Positions 7,554 through 10,683 of a DNA stretch of 10,683 nt are shown in pieces (the stretch's first letter is position 1; the number at the start of each line of letters is the position of its first letter). The DNA comes from JBBTDV01 sp038042605 (GTDB taxonomy: Bacteria; Bdellovibrionota; UBA1018). The translations under genes were made by a program, and so were the position numbers. The notes beneath the pieces were generated by a model. It was not told the DNA's origin. It was given only the letters and a program-made list of their open reading frames with translations, and ran no database searches. The stretch is taken from positions 1 to 10,683 of the forward strand of contig CAYHPW010000077.1 of the NCBI GenBank assembly GCA_964358645.1. The letters are read 5' to 3'.

Positions 7554-7760
7554 CTACGCCATGGCGGTAGAAAGCGTAAGCTTACCATGGTCAAGCCTTT
7601 CTAAAATAACTGGGTATTTAAATGAAAGTCTTGCTGCCTGTATCCGTCTATAAGCCGAACCTTCAGAAAATCCCAAGCACTGGGTTAAATATGAAAAAAG
7701 TTTTGAAGTTTCTGTATTTGTATAGCCAGGCAAAGTGAGTTTTGGTTTTTCATGAAGGCC
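7554..7760 (-). pseudogene. Relic of an HNH endonuclease-family gene, N-terminal helical part
   Basis: A minus-strand frame of 68 codons, closed by stops on both sides and without a start codon, contains LFSYLTQCLGFSEGSAYRRI, then QAARLSFKYPVILERLDHGK and LTLSTAMA. This is the typical N-terminal helical region of Bdellovibrio-type HNH endonucleases (pattern: Y..LF.Y....LG.SEG.A.RRI.A.RL....P.....I..G.L.LS). The true N-terminus upstream is lost. The frame ends right at the GC-rich hairpin. With the central piece at 6516-6881 it probably belonged to one gene: removing the 510-base acetyltransferase piece leaves about 190 bases between the two, close to the 60-70 residue linker expected in the family. 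Confidence 0.6.
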
Positions 7761-7945
7761 TTATATCACCGATTTTTGCACCCTATAAAACGCGCGTAAA
7801 TCGTCTGTAATTATTTTTTAAAAAAAACTACCACCGCGTATACAAACCACAGGAAACATACACAGCCCCAGACCCCCGCGCCCATAAATGCTGACCGATT
7901 ACCACAAAACAGCAATTGATCTTGTGCTTTATTCGCAGTTAAGCT
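7761..7945. other. Intergenic region upstream of the flavoprotein gene
   Basis: No established gene. It has a run of T and A residues (7811-7828) and presumably the flavoprotein promoter, which I could not pick out. On the minus strand a 24-codon frame (7811-7885, beginning MGAGVWGCVCFLWF and ending FFKK) would encode a single hydrophobic helix. It has no ribosome binding site and may be chance. Confidence 0.35.
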
Positions 7946-9142
7946 TTGGCTGTGAATGCACAGTACGACGTTATAATTATCGGAGCCGGAGCTGCCGGGA
8001 TGATGTGCGCGATCCATGCGGGCAAGCGAGGGCGTCGCGTACTGGTACTTGACCATGTAAGCAAAATAGGTAGCAAGATCCTGATCTCTGGCGGTGGGCG
8101 ATGTAACTTTACTAACCTTGGTGCGGGGCCGTCTAACTACGTTTCAGAAAATCCTCATTTTTGTAAGTCAGCTCTTTTACGCTACACGCCTGAAAAATTT
8201 ATTCAAATGTTGCGGGATCACAGAATTCTATTTCATGAAAAGAAGCTCGGGCAACTTTTTTGTGATGGCCCAGCTATGGCCATCGTCACTCTTCTTAAAA
8301 CGGAATGTGACAAGGCTGGCGTACAGTTCGGGCTGGGTTATCGAGTTGGCAGTGTTTCGCGCGCTGAAGCTGCTAATAAACATTTTGTGGTTCAAACTAC
8401 AGGCGGCATTTTTAGTTGCGAGTCACTTGTGATCGCGACCGGAGGCCTTTCGCTTCCAAAGCTTGGCGCTACGGGCTTGGGTTATAGGATTGCTGAGCAG
8501 TTTGGGCTTAAGATAGTTGAAACAGCAGCGGCTTTGGATGGTTTTATCTTTGCGGATGATACCAAGGCCTTCTGCGCTCTTGCAGGTGTTTCTATTGACT
8601 GCTTGATTTTTATTAACGGAACTTCATTTAGGGAGAATATACTCTTTACCCATAATGGACTTAGTGGACCTGCCGCCCTCCAGGCTTCGCTATACTGGCA
8701 TCCCGGTGATAAGATTTCTATAGACCTATTGCCTGATATTTCTGCCGCGGAGTGGTTTTTTGCTAAGAAGCGTGAAGGCAAGTGCTCCCTTGTAAAAAAT
8801 CTTTTATCAGAACTTCTGCCCGGCAGATTCGCTACGTGGTTTTGTGGCCTACATTTTCCTTCCCAGCTTCCACTTGTGCAGGTCTCCGACAAAACGATAG
8901 AGAAATTTTGTGAAAAACTTCACGCTTGGAGCGTTGCGCCCACTGCTACGGTCGGTTACAGCAAAGCTGAAGTCACTCGTGGCGGCGTTGATACTGACGA
9001 GCTTTCATCAAAAACTATGGAAGCCAGAAAGGTCCACGGGCTTTATTTCGTCGGCGAGGTTGTCGATGTTACAGGGTGGCTTGGTGGGTATAACTTTCAG
9101 TGGGCTTGGGCTTCTGGCTGGGCGGCTGGGCAGGTTGTCTAA
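7946..9142 (+). CDS. YhiN/HI0933-family FAD-dependent oxidoreductase (flavoprotein)
   Basis: A full-length (398-residue) member of the HI0933/YhiN/BaiN flavoprotein family; predicted cytosolic and FAD-binding, with no agreed physiological substrate. The dinucleotide-binding motif is VIIIGAGAAGMMCAIHAGKR (about residues 9-28), followed by the family signature KILISGGGRCNFTN (about 44-57). LVIATGGLSLPKLGATG (about residue 160 onward) is the second conserved block. The C-terminal block GLYFVGEVVDVTGWLGGYNF (about 367-386) closes the FAD site. The start given is a TTG; a GTG two codons further on (7952) is equally possible. Neither has a clear Shine-Dalgarno sequence, and both keep the FAD motif. 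The gene stands alone, with relics on its left and the toxin-like pair on its right 126 bases away. No clear terminator: AGGGA/TCCCT near 9152-9171 forms a possible stem but lacks a T-run after it. Confidence 0.92.
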   Translation: MAVNAQYDVIIIGAGAAGMMCAIHAGKRGRRVLVLDHVSKIGSKILISGGGRCNFTNLGAGPSNYVSENPHFCKSALLRYTPEKFIQMLRDHRILFHEKKLGQLFCDGPAMAIVTLLKTECDKAGVQFGLGYRVGSVSRAEAANKHFVVQTTGGIFSCESLVIATGGLSLPKLGATGLGYRIAEQFGLKIVETAAALDGFIFADDTKAFCALAGVSIDCLIFINGTSFRENILFTHNGLSGPAALQASLYWHPGDKISIDLLPDISAAEWFFAKKREGKCSLVKNLLSELLPGRFATWFCGLHFPSQLPLVQVSDKTIEKFCEKLHAWSVAPTATVGYSKAEVTRGGVDTDELSSKTMEARKVHGLYFVGEVVDVTGWLGGYNFQWAWASGWAAGQVV

Positions 9143-9268
9143 TGGTATTTTAGGGAGCAGCCTCTTTTCCCTGAGTTACTACCCGAAATGCAAACATAAC
9201 ATAATAGAGATGGAGCATCCCTTGAGTTGCCAGTACAAAAGTAGTAGCTTATTTAGTGTTACCACACA

Positions 9269-9883
9269 ATGAAGCACAATATGTCCAAAACAGACGGCTT
9301 AAAATCCAAGACAATCGAAATCATCGCTGGCCCTAATGGTAGCGGTAAGACTACTTTTGCCAATGTTTATCTTATTGGTAAGAAACGTCGTGCCGTCTAC
9401 TTTAACCCGGATCTTATTGCCTCAGGCATTGCTCCTCTAGATTTCGAAAGGGCCTCTATTCACGCTGGTCGAGTGCTAATTGAGCAAATCAAGGTCATGA
9501 TCTCGCAAAAGCAGAGCTTCGCCTTCGAATCGACTCTCTCCGGAAGGACATGGTTTACCTTACTCAAGGGAACGACAAGCCATGGGTATCAAATCACTGT
9601 TTACTTCCTCTATCTCGATTCAATCAACAAGAACCTCCAACGCATCAACAAACGCGTCCGGCTCGGTGGCCATCCTATTCCACCGGAGGCTGTCCATCGA
9701 CGTCATCCACGTTGCTTTGATAACTTCTGGAACCTTTATCGAGACATCTGTACGGACTGGTACGTGTTCGACAATTCTGGAAAGAAACCAAAGCTTCTGC
9801 AGGACAAGATCGCCTTTGAAAAGCTTTCCTTAGATAAACAGATGGCTTTTGCTGCGACATTTTTAAAGGGAAAAACTCCGTGA
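9269..9883 (+). CDS. Zeta-toxin/COG4185-type P-loop kinase, possible toxin
   Basis: A 204-residue P-loop protein of the zeta-toxin-like family also described as predicted ABC-type ATPase/kinase (COG4185). Walker A is AGPNGSGKTT (about residues 20-29). Then come FNPDLIA with the aspartate (about 48) that in true zeta toxins lies at the substrate site, FAFESTLSG (about 84-92), and the arginine-rich lid RVRLGGHPIPPEAVHRRHPR (about 129-148). True zeta toxins phosphorylate UDP-N-acetylglucosamine; whether this short chromosomal form does so is not known. The ATG at 9269 overlaps the TGA of a 20-codon frame (9210-9272). A second ATG at 9281 (MSKTDG) is an alternative start, and neither has a strong ribosome binding site. 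A 52-codon gene begins in the stop codon, so the two are translationally coupled. There is no epsilon-like antitoxin upstream. Confidence 0.85.
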   Translation: MKHNMSKTDGLKSKTIEIIAGPNGSGKTTFANVYLIGKKRRAVYFNPDLIASGIAPLDFERASIHAGRVLIEQIKVMISQKQSFAFESTLSGRTWFTLLKGTTSHGYQITVYFLYLDSINKNLQRINKRVRLGGHPIPPEAVHRRHPRCFDNFWNLYRDICTDWYVFDNSGKKPKLLQDKIAFEKLSLDKQMAFAATFLKGKTP

Positions 9884-10038
9884 CCAAGAATGAAAGCAAG
9901 GCAAGAATTCTGGAAATCAAGAAAGCACTAGAATCTTTTCCAAAGGAAGTCCGTCGACAGGCTCGCGCCCATCGCGAGCAAATCAAGGTTCAAAAAGCAT
10001 TCGGAAAGCTTTCTTTCACCTCCAAAAAAACGAAATAA
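9880..10038 (+). CDS. Small basic protein coupled to the zeta-like kinase, possible antitoxin
   Basis: A GTG start overlaps the kinase stop (GTGA), giving a four-base overlap typical of translational coupling. The 52-residue product begins MTKNESKARI and ends FTSKKTK. It is highly charged, lysine/arginine-rich and predicted largely helical (LEIKKALESF, then KEVRRQARAHREQI). No signal peptide, membrane helix or known domain is seen. I recognise no family. Its place directly behind a toxin-like kinase suggests a cognate partner or antitoxin, which in classical epsilon-zeta systems lies upstream; this is inference. The coding case rests on the overlap, on the uninterrupted frame and on the coherent charged composition. 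Confidence 0.6.
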   Translation: MTKNESKARILEIKKALESFPKEVRRQARAHREQIKVQKAFGKLSFTSKKTK

Positions 10039-10104
10039 TAAAAGCTACCATCATGAAAGCGATCTCACCTAACTCTAGTACCTCGCCCGCTTGATTTCAT
10101 ATGA

Positions 10105-10210
10105 TGCACAAGCCAGGACGGCCTTGATTACTGCATCACCCATATGTCGGCCTCATGCCGAACCTGAACACCGAGATCCGGTATGCTTAAGATATTGTTT
10201 ATTGGCATCT
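10105..10210 (-). pseudogene. Fragment of a second copy of the exported-protein gene
   Basis: Positions 10138-10207 align without gaps to 3323-3392, inside the exported-protein gene, with 60 of 70 bases identical. Nine of the ten differences are transitions. On the minus strand it reads MPINNILSIPDLGVQVRHEADIWV against LPINDILSTPDLGIQVWHEADIWV in the intact gene. A one-base deletion after WV shifts the frame to a stop at 10128-10130. In the neighbouring frame DAVIKAVLACASYE still resembles the intact DPTSKDVHALAMTNE, so similarity runs on to about 10105. Nothing convincing remains upstream of 10210. It lies in the same orientation as the intact gene. Confidence 0.75.
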
Positions 10211-10257
10211 AACAAAATCCGTCTTTCGCAAAACACATGGAAGAAATCGACGAATAA

Positions 10258-10563
10258 GAGTGTAATGTTGTATCAAAATCAAATCGCAAGTCATCCTGTC
10301 TAATAATTAGGGAACTCGAGGAGCACCCAACAAAGATTAAGAAGAACAAGATCCAATACATACTTTTATAATATCGAGATTTCATCCCTGAAAAGGAGTT
10401 TGCAATAATTCTTTACAATCAGTTTGATACTCCAATCAAGCGGATCTGGCTTCAGAGGAAAAACAAGTTGCTTGGACCACTCGGTAAAGTGGCTGAAAAG
10501 TCTGCCTGGATAATAAGACGTTCTAAAACATGTGCTCATTTCTTTCGCCAGCTAATTAAATAA
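10258..10563 (+). pseudogene. Broken reading frame of unknown origin
   Basis: A frame of about 101 codons is interrupted by a single TAA at 10369-10371. Both halves have a protein-like composition: IIRELEEHPTKIKKNKIQYI before the stop, and YRDFIPEKEFAIILYNQF followed by RIWLQRKNKLLGPLGKVAEK after it. There is no start codon. It may be the C-terminal end of a lost gene whose product I do not recognise, or a chance open frame. The bases between 10039 and 10257 and after 10563 otherwise hold only the exported-protein relic and nothing else I can support. Confidence 0.3.
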
Positions 10564-10683
10564 ATCGCCGAGTTATTAAGCGTTTGCTTGAATCACTATT
10601 TTACTGCTTACTCCACATAAAATAGAATCTAGTGCCTCTCCCACTTAATTCTTTCCGGTTTTGTAGCCAAACTTCCGACGCGC

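Noticed and set aside
7292..7594. Minus-strand open frame of 100 codons
   Set aside because: It is the neighbouring frame of the acetyltransferase relic, whose conserved blocks are in the other frame, and it crosses the HNH/GNAT junction.
10091..10303. Plus-strand open frame of 70 codons
   Set aside because: It lies opposite the clear minus-strand relic of the exported-protein gene and has no features of its own.
10629..10683. Minus-strand frames entering from the right edge (ending KTGKN at 10645 or KWERH at 10629)
   Set aside because: Either could be the C-terminus of a gene beyond the window, but 12-17 codons are too few to choose between them or to call a gene.

Overview
The window reads as a chromosomal segment from a free-living, moderate-GC Gram-negative bacterium, most likely a member of the Bdellovibrionota (Bdellovibrio-like or a close deltaproteobacterial relative). 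This is an inference from family content. A TIGR02147/DUF4423 regulator, relics of the helical N-terminal and central parts of a Bdellovibrio-type HNH endonuclease, and a GNAT-like protein of a type common in that group all point the same way. No rRNA, tRNA, CRISPR array or intact insertion sequence was found.

Left part (1-2781, minus strand): an inositol-3-phosphate synthase with a clear ribosome binding site and a strong intrinsic terminator, and upstream of it on the same strand a Gfo/Idh/MocA-family NAD(P)-dependent oxidoreductase. Together they suggest making inositol phosphate and handling an inositol- or sugar-like substrate, but a 278-base gap separates them, so they are probably two transcription units.

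Middle part (2875-6452, minus strand): an exported protein of unknown function with a signal peptide; a TIGR02147-type transcriptional regulator just upstream of it on the same strand, which may control it; and a complete AAA_14/DUF4143 ATPase that has its own candidate terminator and a 30-base dyad in front of its start.

Decay zone (about 6500-7800, minus strand): no intact gene. Two pieces of an HNH endonuclease gene (N-terminal and central) lie in the same orientation. Between them is the C-terminal two thirds of a GNAT-like acetyltransferase, and a hairpin resembling an IS200/IS605 right end sits exactly at one junction. This looks like a gene graveyard built by insertion and decay.

Right part (7946-10683, plus strand): an intact YhiN/HI0933-type flavoprotein, then a zeta-toxin/COG4185-type P-loop kinase whose stop overlaps the GTG start of a 52-residue basic protein. 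That pair is a candidate toxin-antitoxin-like module with the small gene second. The last 650 bases hold no intact gene. They hold a minus-strand relic about 86% identical over 70 bases to an internal part of the exported-protein gene 6.8 kb away, and a further broken reading frame of about 100 codons that I do not recognise.
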